A stretch of 64,000 nt of DNA. Source: Mantis religiosa. Taxonomy: Eukaryota > Arthropoda > Insecta > Mantodea > Mantidae. Below, piece by piece: positions 1 through 11,877 of this stretch. The notes beneath the pieces are model-generated. The model did not search any database. It was not told the origin of the DNA and saw nothing but the letters and a program-made list of their open reading frames with translations. Both the position numbers and the translations under genes were made by a program. Positions within the stretch are counted from its first letter, which is position 1; each line of letters opens with the position of its first letter. The stretch lies in NCBI GenBank assembly GCA_030765055.1, contig CM060947.1, positions 257,563,773 through 257,627,772 of the forward strand, read 5' to 3'.

Positions 1-630
1 TACTTTGCTCAACTTGTAAATTATAATAGAATAATTGTGTAAAATGGTTATGTGAATAAATAAGTTGATGTACGGTACAAAGCCATGTGAACCCGTCATA
101 GAACAACAGATTGTTTTTGGTTTCCCCCAAGTTATTCACGTTCAGGTTAAAAGGCATGGCCCAATATTACCATAGCAACATGTACGTCATATCAGAGATT
201 AATTATGTTACAGAAACCAAAACAAGAGAATATAAATTAATATTTTGTACCTACAGCGTGGTAGGTAAAATTTTCCAGGCTGTGCAGTATAATGCCCGAT
301 TTCACTAACTGAGAATAAGACTTTACACGAGTCTAGCAATATTTATATCAAAAATTGCATTTCACTAACAAGTGTTAGTGCAAAACTCGTGTTAAATTTC
401 TTGTTAAGCTAAAAAGCCAAATTTCTGTTGTTAAGTTTTTAACAATTGTCAATAGTTTACATGGCATGCGTGAACGCAGCTCTTGATATAGATTTGCTAT
501 ATTTAAGACCGTCTATATGACATTCGGAATAAATTACGGCCTATGAGGAACTATCATTTTGAGGAGCTATCAAAAGAATATGTTCTACAGAGGCACAGAC
601 TACCTAAGGAAGTTGCTGTGGATGTACAAG
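1..630. other. AT-rich non-coding DNA
   Basis: No coding region, RNA gene or repeat was recognised. Open frames are short and without familiar motifs. Probably intron or intergenic. Confidence 0.5.
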
Positions 631-633
631 AGA

Positions 634-1150
634 AGTTAGAACATACATCGAAAGAAATATGCCGATCTAGCCTTTGCTTGATGTATTAATAACTTAACGA
701 TTTTGTAATACACTGAATTATGTAGATAATAGATTGTCCACTTCCCGTCTTGAAACATTCAAGTAACTCGTCACTTGTCCTTCTTTGCTCTTAATTTACG
801 TAATGCTGAGTTAGAACATGCATCGAAAGGAATATGTCGATAACTTTAAAATTTTGTAATTCACTGAATTATGTGGATAATACACTGTCCACCTCCCGTC
901 TTAAAACGTTCAAGTCACTCGTCACTTGCCCTTCCTCGCTCCTCGTTTTAAATTTACGTAATACTGAGTTAGATCATGCATCGAAAGGAATATGCCGATC
1001 TCGCCTTTGCTTCAAGTATTAATAACTTTCTGATTTTATAATTCACTGAATTTTGTGGATAATGCACTGTCCACCTCCGGTCTTGAAACGTTCAAGTCAT
1101 TCGTCATTTGTTCTTCTTTGCACCACTTTTTAAATTTACGTAATACTGAC
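634..1150. repeat. Three-copy tandem repeat, unit about 160-180 bp
   Basis: Three diverged copies start near 634, 810 and 968, each opening with a 'gttaga.catgcatcgaaag' phrase. They share the blocks 'cactgaatt.tgt.gataat', 'ctgtccacctccc' and 'aatttacgtaatactga'. Spacing is 176, 158 and about 180 bp, so indels separate the copies. The short open frame at 834-1022 lies in one copy and is not conserved in the others. Confidence 0.8.
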
Positions 1151-2735
1151 GAAGTTGCCTCTTGCTTCTAGTAGTGACACCTGCATTTAAATTCAATTCG
1201 TTTCCAATCGTTTTCCCGCGTGACATTTTGCATTCACCGCGTCCGTCCTCTTATTTCCCACGATATCCTTACACTTGTTTACCAATTCAATTAATAAATC
1301 TTTCACCATCGATGAGAAATTTGTCTCACGGCTTTTGTTTACGATTTTGTTTACCCGCAATTTTTTCAGTTTTGTGCTGACAAAAATGAAAACAAAGGCG
1401 CATCGTAATACTTCAAAGCATAGTGCGACACGTCCATAGCTGTAAGTCTCTTGGCGTTAACACGTGTTTGTTAACATTTCCATAAAATATGTTGGTGAAA
1501 TTGCAAGACATTTAACAGCTTTGTTAGTGCTGGGACAAGTGTTACCTTATATTTGTTAACGTCAATTTTAATATTTGGTGGTGAAATCGGGCTTAAATAT
1601 ATAATTTTACATGCAGTTTCTTGGCAGTGCGTTTGAGATTGGTATTTTTCTGCCTTTCGATAATTAAGGTTACTATGTCATATGGAAACGCGTAATAAAA
1701 ACTGCTTGAGCTACATATTGTGGATGACTTCTGAGCTTCTGTTAAAAGTTTAGATTCGGCAGGACGCACCATCCTTAACTGAGATAACTATTTTTTATGA
1801 ACCTAATTTTCTGTATGAAAAAGTTGTTGACTAATGCACTATTTTTTCCTTGGGCATTAAATTACAGTCCAAACATTCGACATCGCAACTTAACACGAAA
1901 TACATTTTCTTCGAGAGTTAAAATATGGCATGTGTAGTTGCATAAACATCAAAAGTCAAAACCGAAATGATTGTTAAGTGCCAAACTCGAGACTTCAAGT
2001 GATAGCCAAATGTTTTAAAACTGGTTGTTTAGGCAACGTGTTTGTATTTACATTCTCTTTGTACGTACAAGAGATAAAAATTTGAATAAACATTTCTTGT
2101 TTTAAAAAAGTTATTCCTTTACGGTAAACTGTAAAGATAGATTTGAAACCAGAAGCGATGGACTCTACCCCAGAACCACTTGCCACGATACTATACTCAG
2201 AAAAAACCGCGTCAGTCTATGTCAGTTAATGGAAAATGTATATTTAGAGCGGCGGTTTGCAATATTAATGTCATTTCTTTACATCACGAAGGTCTTTAGT
2301 ATTATCTGCTACGTTTTCTGCGAATGACCCAAGTTCTAAAAAAGCCTTCGGTGCCGTAGTGCGTTTCTAAGAAGTTTCGTTACGGCAGGACACGCGATTG
2401 AGCCATTAAAAATGTGATTCAGTGATCGGCTATGACACTCTGGTCACGTTACCCACCCTAGTTCGTATTGAGGACGTGTGAAAATGACTAATTCGGTGAA
2501 ACTTGGGCTTTGTGCTGCAGGAAATGACGTGGTATCCCGGGGTTAGGGTTCCGGGTTACAAAGTGTTTGTGGACAGAACAAACGACGTTCTGTGTCCTGG
2601 TAGAGACAAACATTTTACTGCCTCTACCGCACTATGTCGAAAAAGTACACAATTGTATCCTCGAATTCTACAAAAGATGCAAATCTTTGCAACCCTGGAA
2701 GGCCAAATATTTAGAAAATCATGTCTTACACTCAA
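1151..2735. other. AT-rich non-coding DNA
   Basis: Nothing recognisable as a gene. Short open frames (for example near 2503-2755) have no known motif. It contains a 50-bp block, listed separately, that recurs at the end of the following array. Confidence 0.5.
1991..2040 (+). repeat. 50-bp block duplicated at 3909-3957
   Basis: 'gacttcaagtgatagccaaa' followed by 'tgttttaaaactggttgttt' and 'aggcaacgtg' matches 3909-3957 with only a few substitutions. The first part is the core of the 121-bp repeat; the 'aaaactggttgt' part occurs only in these two places. The two blocks bracket the array as direct repeats. Confidence 0.75.
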
Positions 2736-2739
2736 ATGA

Positions 2740-3957
2740 CTTTCTTTACTCTTAACACTTATTGCACTATCTACTTCAAGATAAACATGTTCTTATTGTA
2801 GTTACAAGGGAATACAGTAGACTTTAAGTGATAGTCAAATGTTTTATATACATGAATTTCTCTACTCGTGTACAAACACTTATTGCTTTATCTACTTCAA
2901 GATAAACATTATCTTATTGTAGTTACAAGGGAATACAGTAGACTTTAAGTGATAGTCAAATGTTTTATATACATGAATTTCTCTACTCGTGTACAAACAC
3001 TTATTGCTTTATCTACTTCAAGATAAACATTATCTTATTGTAGTTACAAGGGAATACAGTAGACTTTAAGTGATAGTCAAATGTTTTCTATACATGTCTG
3101 CCTCTCCTCTTGTACAAACACTTATTGCTCTATCTAATTCAAGCTAAATATTATCATATTGTAGTTACAATGGAATACAGTAGACTTTAAGTGATAGTCA
3201 AATGTTTTCTATACATGTCTGCCTCTCCTCTTGTACAAACACTTATTGCTCTATCTACTTCAAGCTAAATATTATCTTATTGTAGTTACAATGGAATACA
3301 GTAGACTTTAAGTGATAGTCAAATGTTTTCTATACATGTCTGTCTCTCCTCTTGTACAAACACTTATTGCTCTATCTAATTCAAGCTAAATATTATCATA
3401 TTGTAGTTACAAGGGAATACAGTAGACTTTAAGTGATAGTCAAATGATTTCTATACATGACTTTCTCTACTCTTGTACAAACACTTATTGCTCTATCTAC
3501 TTCAAGCTAAATATTATCTTATTGTAGTTACAAGGGAATACAGTAGACTTTAAGTGATAGTCAAAGGTTTTCTATACATGTCTGTCTCTCCTCTTGTACA
3601 AACACTTATTGCTCTATCTACTTCAAGCTAAATATTATCTTATTGTAGTTACAAGGGAATACAGTAGACTTTAAGTGATAGTCAAATGTTTTCTATACAT
3701 GACTTTCTCTACTCTTGTACAAACACTTATTGCTCTATCTACTTCAAGCTAAATATTATCTTATTGTAGTTACAAGGGAATACAGTAGACTTTAAGTGAT
3801 AGTCAAATGTTTTCTATACCTGTCTGTCTCTCCTCTTGTACAAACACTTAATGCTCTATCTACTTCAAGCTAAATATTATCTTATTGTAGTTACAAGGGA
3901 ATTCAGTAGACTTTAAGTGATAGTCAAATGTTTTAAAACTGGTTGTCTAGGCTACGT
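2740..3957 (+). repeat. 121-bp tandem array, about 10 copies
   Basis: The unit holds the phrases 'tacaaacacttattgctcta', 'tctacttcaag.taaa.att', 'cttattgtagttacaaggga' and 'gtagactttaagtgatagtc'. Period is 121 bp, with two subtypes: one with 'atgactttctctactc' and one with 'tgtctgcctctcctc'. The length is not a multiple of three and no frame is maintained, so it is non-coding. The same family occurs inverted at 4494-5010, 23405-23586, 24492-25265 and 47335-47435, and in this orientation at 46021-46175. Confidence 0.95.
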
Positions 3958-4493
3958 ACTTGGCACTATATTCTTTTGGTATACACATGGGACAAAAAAC
4001 GAATAACAATTGGCGTTTAAGAAACAGCATAGGTACTATTAAATTCAAACAATACCTCAGAAATAGTTCACTCTACACAACAAAATGTGCCAGTCTACGT
4101 TTAGACGAAATTTAAATTTTCTGTTTAGTAAAATTTGTGTATTATTGCAGTTTTTCGTGCATAAAACTCTCTCAGCATGAACTTGATAAATTTTAATATA
4201 TACATTTCATTTCTTATGAAGACATCTAAGTCATATTGTGGTAAATAACACATAAGAACCATTTAAAAATGCCTCAAAAATCTCCTAAATTTTCCCTTGC
4301 GAATGGAAGTTATATTTTCTAGAAAATCCTTCTGTCGTAATCTAAAGAAGATTCTGAGCATTGATATCAACATGGATATTTAATAATATTTACGCTTCTG
4401 AGTAATAATTCTCATACAAAAATATAAAAACAAAACAATAAATAACGCATTTCACATGTAGCTTCAGCATCTTCTATGTAACAAATGACAAGT
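3958..4493. other. 536-bp spacer between inverted 121-bp arrays
   Basis: AT-rich sequence without repeats or a credible open frame, lying exactly between a direct and an inverted 121-bp array. In a foldback reading it would be the loop. Confidence 0.6.
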
Positions 4494-5010
4494 ATTTGTA
4501 CAAGAGTAGAGAAGTTCATGTATATAAAAGAATTGGCTATCACTTAAGGTCTATTATGGTCCCTTGTAACTACAATTAGATAATATTTATCTTGAAGTAG
4601 ATCGAACAATATGTGATTGTACAAGTGTAGAGCAAATCATGTATATAAAACATTGGACAATCACTTAAAATCTACTGTAGTCCCTTTTAACTACAATTAC
4701 ACAATGTTTATCTTGAATTAGATAGAGCAATAAGTGTTTGTACAAGAGTAGAGAAAGTCGTGTATATAAAACATTTGACTACCACTTAAAATCCACTGTA
4801 TTCTTTGTATCTGCAATAAGATAATGTTTATTTTGAAGTAGAGAGAGCAATAAGTGTGTGTACAAGGGTAGAGGAAGTTATGTTTATAAAACATTTGACT
4901 ATCACTTAAAGTCTACTGTATTCCCTTGTAACTACAATAAGATCATGTTTATCTTGAAGTAGATAGAACAATAAGTGTTTGTACAAAAGTAGGAGAAGTC
5001 ATGTATATAA
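4494..5010 (-). repeat. 121-bp tandem array, inverted, about 4 copies
   Basis: Reverse complement of the unit at 2740-3957, recognised by 'tacaagagtagagaa', 'tataaaacatttgactatca', 'gtctactgta' and 'atcttgaagtagatagagca'. Copies are more diverged than in the left arm (for example 'tcttttgtatctgcaa' near 4800). Confidence 0.92.
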
Positions 5011-6170
5011 AGTTTTCTGATACTGGAATTCTTTGAGATTTTGAATAAATTGACGTCATTACATTGTAATTGAGGTTAAACACATTATTAGCTCTCAATT
5101 TTTACTGCCAGTATCACGCAGTTGATTGTAGCTTGTATTTGTTTTGATGCGGGAGGCTTGATGGCACTTACTCTCACGTTAGCAGATCCTAAACCAGGTT
5201 TGGCGCCTGCAAAATGATTTATGCAAGAAGCTCGTCGTATCGAAGTATCTACCTACTTCGTTCGGTGGGGAAATTCGATACTGGCGAAACCACTTTTCCA
5301 AAGTTTCACTACCTTGGGCCGTGAACCAATCTCATTAGCATAATAGCCATTTGCAAACTCTTTTTTCCCCTTGCCCCTTTACCAGCACATCTGTAAAGGA
5401 TGCGATAATTTGTCGTGGTATTTGCCGAAGAGGAAAAGAGCGCGTAATAACGATATCAGGACTTGGAGAAAAAAATCTGAATGGAGGTAGAATGAGTGAA
5501 AGTTAACAGCATTACTTGATCCCATCTCTCTCTCTTTAAGAAATGATGATTGAATGGCAAAGTTTGAGAGAAAAGGAGAGAAAAATTCCCCCATTTTCCC
5601 GTTAATCTTTCCAAAGGAGGATGATCTTGTGTGAGAAAGAAGCGGCCTGTAATTTTTCTTCTTCACGGCAAATGCCTTTGATTCATAAATAATTCACACT
5701 GAGGGTCATTAGAAGAAAAATCTAAGTTTGGGACGGTTCATCTAAAAGCCATTTAAATCCCCTGATAGTCATTTACAATTTTAGGTAAACAAATTGCCTA
5801 AGGGAGTAAAAATAAATGTCAAGTTATCGAATTAAATTTTCATGTAGATATCTTGAAACAATCAATCATGAATGCCTCCTTTTCCTCAGTGCATATCGCC
5901 GATGTTTTGAAAAGGAAACATGAGGTAAATACAGAGCTGTACGTAATATGCAACAAAATGGAGGGACAGAATTCAATAAGTAAGTAATATAAATATGTAA
6001 TTGACAAATAATTACAAAAAATATGTTACACGAATAATTGTAACGACAGATTTTAGTATATTTTCGTAATAATGAGAATTCTTATACCAATGAAGAATTT
6101 AAAAAGTAAAGGTTGGAATTATTAATTAGTGTTCCAGAATTTTTGCTGAGAAACTCAAGTTCGTTAATGT
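5011..6170. other. AT-rich non-coding DNA
   Basis: No gene recognised. The open frame at 5379-5666 (- strand, 95 residues) has no familiar domain and looks accidental. Confidence 0.5.
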
Positions 6171-6599
6171 AGGAGAATGCCTAAACATTTATTTGGGCAC
6201 GTGAGGACAGGTCTTGGAGGTGTGACGTCAGCTCCGTCACCACTAACTGCCATATATGCCCCCGAACAAACCGCAGGTTAGCGTGTGACGTCACCGCGCT
6301 GATTTCTGCTATCCAAGAGGAAGGAAATAGTTTGATGTGTTGGGGTCCTGACACGGAGTGGTTTCGCGCAGCACCTAGCCGTTTATTGCGGCTTTATCTG
6401 AGCAGAGTAGTAGCTGTCCGTCCTTTGTCTCAAGCGTTTGTGTCGGGGCATAGGTTTCTCTGATCTATTGGGTCAAGCCGCTCAGGCTGCCGCCTGGGGC
6501 ATGTATTCCAAAGGCTGCCTTCACCCGCACTCCCCGCTTGAAGCAGGTCGGAGTGCAGACAGCACGATCAGAGGGGATAGGAGACTGTGTGAGGGTATT
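6171..6599 (-). other. Possible 3' untranslated end of a LINE
   Basis: Moderately GC-rich DNA lying downstream, on the - strand, of the reverse transcriptase remnant at 6600-7332. It contains 'aataaa' on the - strand near 6390. It is probably the 3' region of that element, but no poly(A) tail or target duplication was found, so the border is not fixed. Confidence 0.35.
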
Positions 6600-7332
6600 A
6601 TCTAGACACATTTCTGGTTCTGGCGTTTACGGTGGGATGGAGAGAACCCCTTCTGGCTAATAGCCCATGGCGTTCTTGGGGAGCTTGTATCTCCTCCTGC
6701 GAGGAGCTCTGTGGTCATACCGACCCAAAGTGTTGACCAGCTGGTTGGAATGTGTAGACAGTTTTTGGTAGAGGGTTCGAGATCTCTCTCTCTCTTACCA
6801 TGTCCTCTATGTAAGGGATTTGGGAGTATTCGTGTAGGGTGCGAGTGGGGAATCTGCGCCCAGTACCGTAGATCATCCTTAATGCCCGATTCTGCACGAT
6901 GTGTCTGCGGATGGTGGTCGGAGCCGCCAATCCCCAGACCTCGCACCCGTGCAGAATCATGGGTGGAATAATCCCCCGGTAAAGGCGTAGTTTGAGGTGA
7001 GCAGGCATATTGGACCTGAAGATGGGGTACAACTGCCTGAGTGCGACATGACCTAGTCCCGCCTTAGCCCTAATTGGGGGAGTGAAGTTTAGTCCGCGAT
7101 CAGGCAGGACACCCAGGTATTTAGCCGAGGTAACCCATGGGATTTGCCTCTGCCTCAGCCCCAGTGCTCCCGTCGGTCGCCAGCGTCGTACCTTAGCCTG
7201 TAGAAGAGCAGAGGTCTTCCCTGGACTAATTGCCAACCTCCACTTCTCACTCCAGCGGCCGATCGCTCGTAGCTGTCGTTGCAGAGGCGGAGGAAAGACA
7301 GCAGATGTATCGGGTATTAATAATATGTACAA
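6600..7332 (-). pseudogene. Non-LTR retrotransposon reverse transcriptase, C-terminal remnant
   Basis: The - strand frame 7332-6715 (205 residues) resembles the part of jockey/R1-like reverse transcriptases after the catalytic YADD box. It shows 'SPGKTSALL', 'KYLGVLPDRGLNFTPPI', 'LYRGIIPPMILHGCEVWG' and 'QNRALRMIYG' in the expected order. The YADD motif is not intact: the frame opens with 'LLIPDTSAVF' where 'YADDTAVF' would be expected. The coding sense then continues in another frame to about 6602 ('TTELLAGGD...'), so at least one frameshift is present. It is 5'-truncated and dead. It is the same broad family as 51513-52417, which shares 'CEIWG', 'AQNRGLRTIY' and 'FPTRLLHE'. Confidence 0.85.
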
Positions 7333-8069
7333 TACATCTTGGGTGTTGTAATATTAATGCTGACTGCTTTCATTACACAATTGGTCAGAGTTTATAAAAA
7401 ATTATACTTTGGCTCTGTGCTAAGAGAAAATATTTAAAACTTCAACTCGTAGTTTATCTGAAGTTCGGGCAAGTTATAATGTAAATAAAATAATACATAA
7501 AGTAATTTTCTCTGCAAATTAGAGGAGACCCATTCAGAACAAAATCACGTGGACATTTTCTGACACATTTTGTTTCGTTTTTCTTTAACTAGTTCATCAA
7601 TGTCAGGACGTAACGTCTCGGAAATTTGTAATCGACGAGTGCATGTTAGATTGTGATCCGAAAAGGTATTTCGGGGTTTGGACTTAGCTAATTTTATAAC
7701 ATATGTCGAGCCAAACATACACAATGTCCGTGCGGCAAGTGACTATAACCTCGGAAATCTGGTTTGGGGGACATTCTTGTAAAAATCAGCCAAGTCTTTC
7801 TTGTGTGTATATTTGCCCTTCAATAAATGGTCACATTGTAACTTTAACAGTTCCATTAGGTACGTGACAGCTACATTGTTGTCATCCAGCATGCTACACC
7901 TGACTGAAACCTCATATCATGTACTCACAGCGCCATGTATATACGCAATTTGGTACTGCAAGTTTCTTGCCTGACGTCACACGCACTGCAGGCCCCGCTC
8001 CTGGCTGAAATACGTCAAATCTCTCGAAGCTGTCTTCCTCTGTATTAGGTTGTCTCATAAGGAAAGGCG
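7333..8069. other. Non-coding DNA
   Basis: No recognisable gene, RNA or repeat. Open frames are short. Confidence 0.5.
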
Positions 8070-8243
8070 TTTTTTTTTTATTTACGTACTCTCTAGTTAA
8101 CTCATATCGGAAGGTGAATGGAATGGGCGAAATGACGCTCAAAGGAGTCCGGGGCCCATGAAGCTTAGAATTACCCGACATTGGTCTATCAGGATAAGGG
8201 AAAACCGCGGAGAAAACCTACCATCCATGCTACCGAGGCGATC
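8070..8243 (-). mobile_element. tRNA-derived SINE, head largely deleted
   Basis: On the + strand it begins with a T9 run at 8070-8078 (the 3' poly(A) of a - strand SINE). The shared body follows ('actcatatcgga', 'gaatggaatggg', 'catgaagcttagaattaccc', 'ggataagggaaaacc'). It ends with a stub of the tRNA-like head, 'ccatgctaccgaggcg'. Most of the head, including the box B region seen in the copies at 19942 and 48820, is missing. Confidence 0.85.
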
Positions 8244-8439
8244 CAGTTTTTTATTTAGGTATTTTTGAAAACTAATTGAGTTTCTTTGGATTGGCAATGC
8301 CATTTACAGGATGTCATGCCTAGTGTTATGTACATTTCGAGCAAGTATCAGACTTCAGCTGTTAATAAATAGTCACCAAATGGAGATAACAAAGTTAGAA
8401 GATAGAGTACTTCTAAAACACTACTGTAAACAAGATTAT
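8244..8439. other. Non-coding DNA
   Basis: Nothing recognised between the SINE and the mariner fragment. Confidence 0.4.
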
Positions 8440-8600
8440 CAAGTCACTGTCAGCTCGAAGAATATGTGAAGTGGAAGGAGAAGGTGTAAGTGAGCGAGTG
8501 GCACAACGATGGTACCAACGTTTCAACAATGGAGATGAAAACACTAAAGATTTACCACGTTCTGGAATAACTAAAATATGGAATATTGAGTATATATAAG
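8440..8600 (+). pseudogene. Mariner transposase, N-terminal fragment
   Basis: The + strand frame read from 8450 gives 'ARRICEVEGEGVSERVAQRW', then 'YQRFNNGDENTKDLPRSG'. This is the second helix-turn-helix and linker of mariner-family transposases (family pattern: ICxVxGEGxxSERxxQRWxxxFxxGD, then PRSGRP). It ends at a TAA near 8598. No catalytic domain follows; the next DNA is an unrelated GC-rich repeat. It is a fragment of about 50 codons. Confidence 0.8.
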
Positions 8601-8642
8601 TATCAGGGCAATCCACACAGAGTGTAGATCGACCCCCCTCTG

Positions 8643-9420
8643 ATGACCAGTGAGTTACCGAGCTGTCCCCTAAGGGCGCCCGAAGCTTTCGTGGTGCTTT
8701 CCATGGGACAAGACTTAGAGACTAACAAGCCTCCCCCCATCTGGTCCTATGGACTCAAGACGGGATGGAAGTGGATGCGCCACTTACGCGCCAACAACAA
8801 AGGGGAAGGCTACCGATATGACCTCGGTGGGGGCGTCTGGTGTTCTAGCATATCTTCTACTAGCTATACGCGGGAATATATGGCTTCCCACAACCTCGTC
8901 CGGAGACGCACCCGATCTCCAACGTGTATCGAGAACCAGTGCCCCCTCGATTCCAACCCTACGGGAGGGGTTCGGCAGTTCAGCCCAAGGTTCCTCTAGT
9001 AACGTCAGAGGTACCACGAGTGCTAGCGGTCCGCAGCGTTCGCACGAGGACAGCTGAAGGAGACGGATGCCCTCCCCTACGGGGGGAATTTTGAGGATAC
9101 ACGCCAAGTTTTTGGAGAAAATCTGGAGAGTGGGATTTCATTACGGAGGGGATTCGGTGCGCAGGTCACCATGCTGGGCACATTGTTCCTACACCCCCAA
9201 GTGGGGGACACCCCCGGGAGGAAGGATAAGTCGAAGGCATCAGAGCGCGGCCGACCCAACGAGTCACGACAGTACAGAGGGCAGGGTCTCTACAGTTTAC
9301 TTGGATAGAGACCTCCCCCTACAAGCCAGGACGACGAACTCGTTCCCCCACAGCGGGACAGAAACGAACCCAGCAGCTGAGCCCTAATGGTCCGAAGGCA
9401 GAAGATCCGAGCCCCGAAGG
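8643..9420 (+). repeat. GC-rich dispersed repeat, copy 1
   Basis: This block is GC-rich against AT-rich surroundings. Its 8740-9090 part matches 26466-26832 closely ('aagtggat.cgccacttacgc', 'gctaccgatatgacctcggt', 'ggttcctctagtaacgtcag', 'cctcccctacggg'). One frame is open from 8749 to a TGA at 9055 and again to 9387. The product is low-complexity, and the second copy keeps the same TGA, so a coding role is unproven. It may be the 5' or ORF1 region of a non-LTR retrotransposon, or a non-autonomous element. The function is not recognised. Confidence 0.7.
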
Positions 9421-10357
9421 TCTATAAAACTGTTAATTGACTTCCCGAATGCTAAAATTATCTCCACGACATAGGAAGCATATTTCTATTCAATAGATAA
9501 CCTCTGAAGTCCTTCTTATCTCTTAAGAAAAAGAGAAGAATACTAAAACATGAAGAATGTGTGTGCAGTTATAACAGACAAATTATGGCGATTGATTTTT
9601 TGTTCAATTAGCCATTTTTGGTATATTCTTGTTATCTATTTAGAATTGAAATGCTTACATTTTCATTAAGAGCAAAATCTCTACGTAATTTCGAGGGCAT
9701 GACTCAGTCAGCCTGAGTGATTCCTTTGTTTTGACGCTGATGTACTGATTTCAATGTTTGGGACTCAAATCTGGACTAGAATTATCCTCTATAAGGCAGC
9801 TTTAAAGCGAAAGATGCATATAAGTAAACTTCTTGACATATAAAGAAATCTCTGTTTTGTTCTGCCAACAAATAACTGACACGTTTTTGTCTTCACTAAC
9901 GCAAAGAACGTTACCAACATAACGTGTCCACCTCTTGCTGAATGCTGTGCATAATTTATTCCGAACCACGAGGTCACGTGGTTCATAACGTTTTAATGCA
10001 CAATCTGCATAAATAAATATGTGCTCATGGGCAGTCACACGGAAAATGCCTTTCGGTGGAATTCATTACAATTTCCGGCCAAATGAACCAACCCTCTGCA
10101 AATAATTAAGATATATCATCATAGTTTTATTTATTAATGCGGGTACAATTTCCTTTATGGATATGAGAACATTAGTTGCAGCTACAAGCTACAGCATTAT
10201 TGGCTTTAAATAATTTCTGTGGGATATCTCGTAGTATCTGAGAATTAAGCAAACACGACTTAACGTGACCTAAGCTCAAGAATCTTATGATATAATAACC
10301 CCTACTTAAATATATATTCCCTTCCAGCTGAACCACTCAGTTACATGCGCGCCAGTA
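9421..10357. other. AT-rich non-coding DNA
   Basis: No recognisable gene. The - strand frames 10038-9802 and 9986-9789 overlap each other and have no familiar domain. Confidence 0.45.
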
Positions 10358-10429
10358 CAGGGTGGACTAAAAAGTTTCAAACGTAATAAAGATACAAGAT
10401 ATTTTTCACACATTTTTTCGGCTCACTCT

Positions 10430-11860
10430 CCTTGTAACTCTACACACTTCTCCCAGCGATATTCCCATCTCTATAACCCGTCCAAATTGTACTCGGCGTT
10501 TTTCAACATAGTCTCCTTGTAACTCTACACACTTCTCCCAGCAACGCTCCCATCTCTATAACCGTCCAAATAGTACTCGGCGTTTTTCAACATAGTCTCC
10601 TTGTAACTCTACACACTTCTCCCAGCGATGCTCCCATCTCTGTAACCCGTCCAAATAGTACTCGGCGTTTTTCAACATAGTCTCCTTGTAACTCTACACA
10701 CTTCTCCCAGCGATGTTCCCATCTCTGTAACCCGTCCAAATAGTACTGGGTGTTATTTAACATAGTCTCCTTGTAACTCCACACAGTTCTCCCAGCGATT
10801 CTCATATCTCTGTAACCCGTCCAAATAGCACCAGGCGTTTCTCAACATAGTCTTTTTGTAAATCTACACACTTCTCCCAGCGATGCACCATCTCTCAAAA
10901 CCGTCCAAATAGTACTCGACGTTTTTCAACATAGTCTCCTTGTAACTCTACACACTTCTCCCTGCAATGTTCCTATCTCTGTAACCCGTCCAAATAGTAC
11001 TCGGCGTTTTTCAATATAGTCTCCTTGTAACTCTACACACTTCTCCCAGCGATGTTCCTATCTCTGTAACCCGTCCAAGTAGTACTCGGCGTTTCTCAAC
11101 ATAGTCTTTTTGTAAATCTACACACTTCTCCCAGCGATGCACCATCTCTCAAACCCGTCCAAATAGTACTCGACGTTTTTCAACATAGTCTCCTTGTAAC
11201 TCTACACACTTCTCCCTGCAATGTTCCCATCTCTGTAACCCGTCCAAATAGTACTCGGCGTTTTTCAATATAGTCTCCTTGTAACTCTACACACTTCTCC
11301 CAGCGATGCTCCCATCTCCGTAACCCGTCCAAATAGTACTCGACGTTTTCCAACATAGTCTCCTTGTAACAGTACACACTTCTCCCAACGATGTTCCCAT
11401 CTCTGTAACCCGTCCAAATACTACTCGGCGTTTTTCAACATAGTCTCCTTGTAACTCTACACACTTCTCCCAGCAATGTTCCCATTTCTGTAACCCGTCC
11501 AAATAGTACTCGGTGTTTTTCAACGTAGTATCCTTGTAACTCTACACACTTCTCCCAGCAATGCTCCCATCTCTGTAACCCGTCCAAATAGTACTCGGCG
11601 TTTTCCAACATAGTCTCCTTGTAACTCTACACACTTCTCCCAACGATGTTCCCATCTCTGTAACCCGTCCAAATACTACTCGGCGTTCTTCAACGTAGTC
11701 TCCTTGAAACTCTACACACTTCTCCCAGCAATGTTCCCATTTCTGTAACCCGTCCAAATAGTACTCGGCGTTTTTCAACATAGTATCCTTGTAACTCTAC
11801 ACAGTTCTCCCAGCAATGCTCTCATCTCCGTAACCCTTCCAATCAGTACTCGGTGTTTTT
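10430..11860 (-). repeat. 85-bp tandem array from a mariner C-terminus, about 17 copies
   Basis: The unit contains 'cacacttctcccagcgatg' and 'taacccgtccaaatagtact'. On the - strand it reads 'WEHRWEKCVELQGDYVEK', the characteristic last residues of mariner transposases, preceded by 'YYLDGL'. 85 is one more than a multiple of three, so successive copies fall in different frames and no extended protein results. Variants recur every third unit: 'tttttgtaaatctacacac' at about 10853 and 11108, and 'cccaacgatgttccc' at about 11388 and 11640. Trimeric higher-order units have therefore been copied. Confidence 0.93.
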
Positions 11861-11877
11861 CTCTGAAAAATAATTGT

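Noticed and set aside
5379..5666. 95-codon - strand open frame
   Set aside because: No motif, no repeat relationship and no splice signals noticed.
8749..9387. Candidate gag-like protein in the GC-rich repeat
   Set aside because: The frame has a stop shared by both copies, composition is low-complexity, and no zinc knuckle or known domain is visible, so it was kept as a repeat only.
9789..10038. Two overlapping - strand open frames
   Set aside because: No family recognised; length is within chance expectation for this composition.
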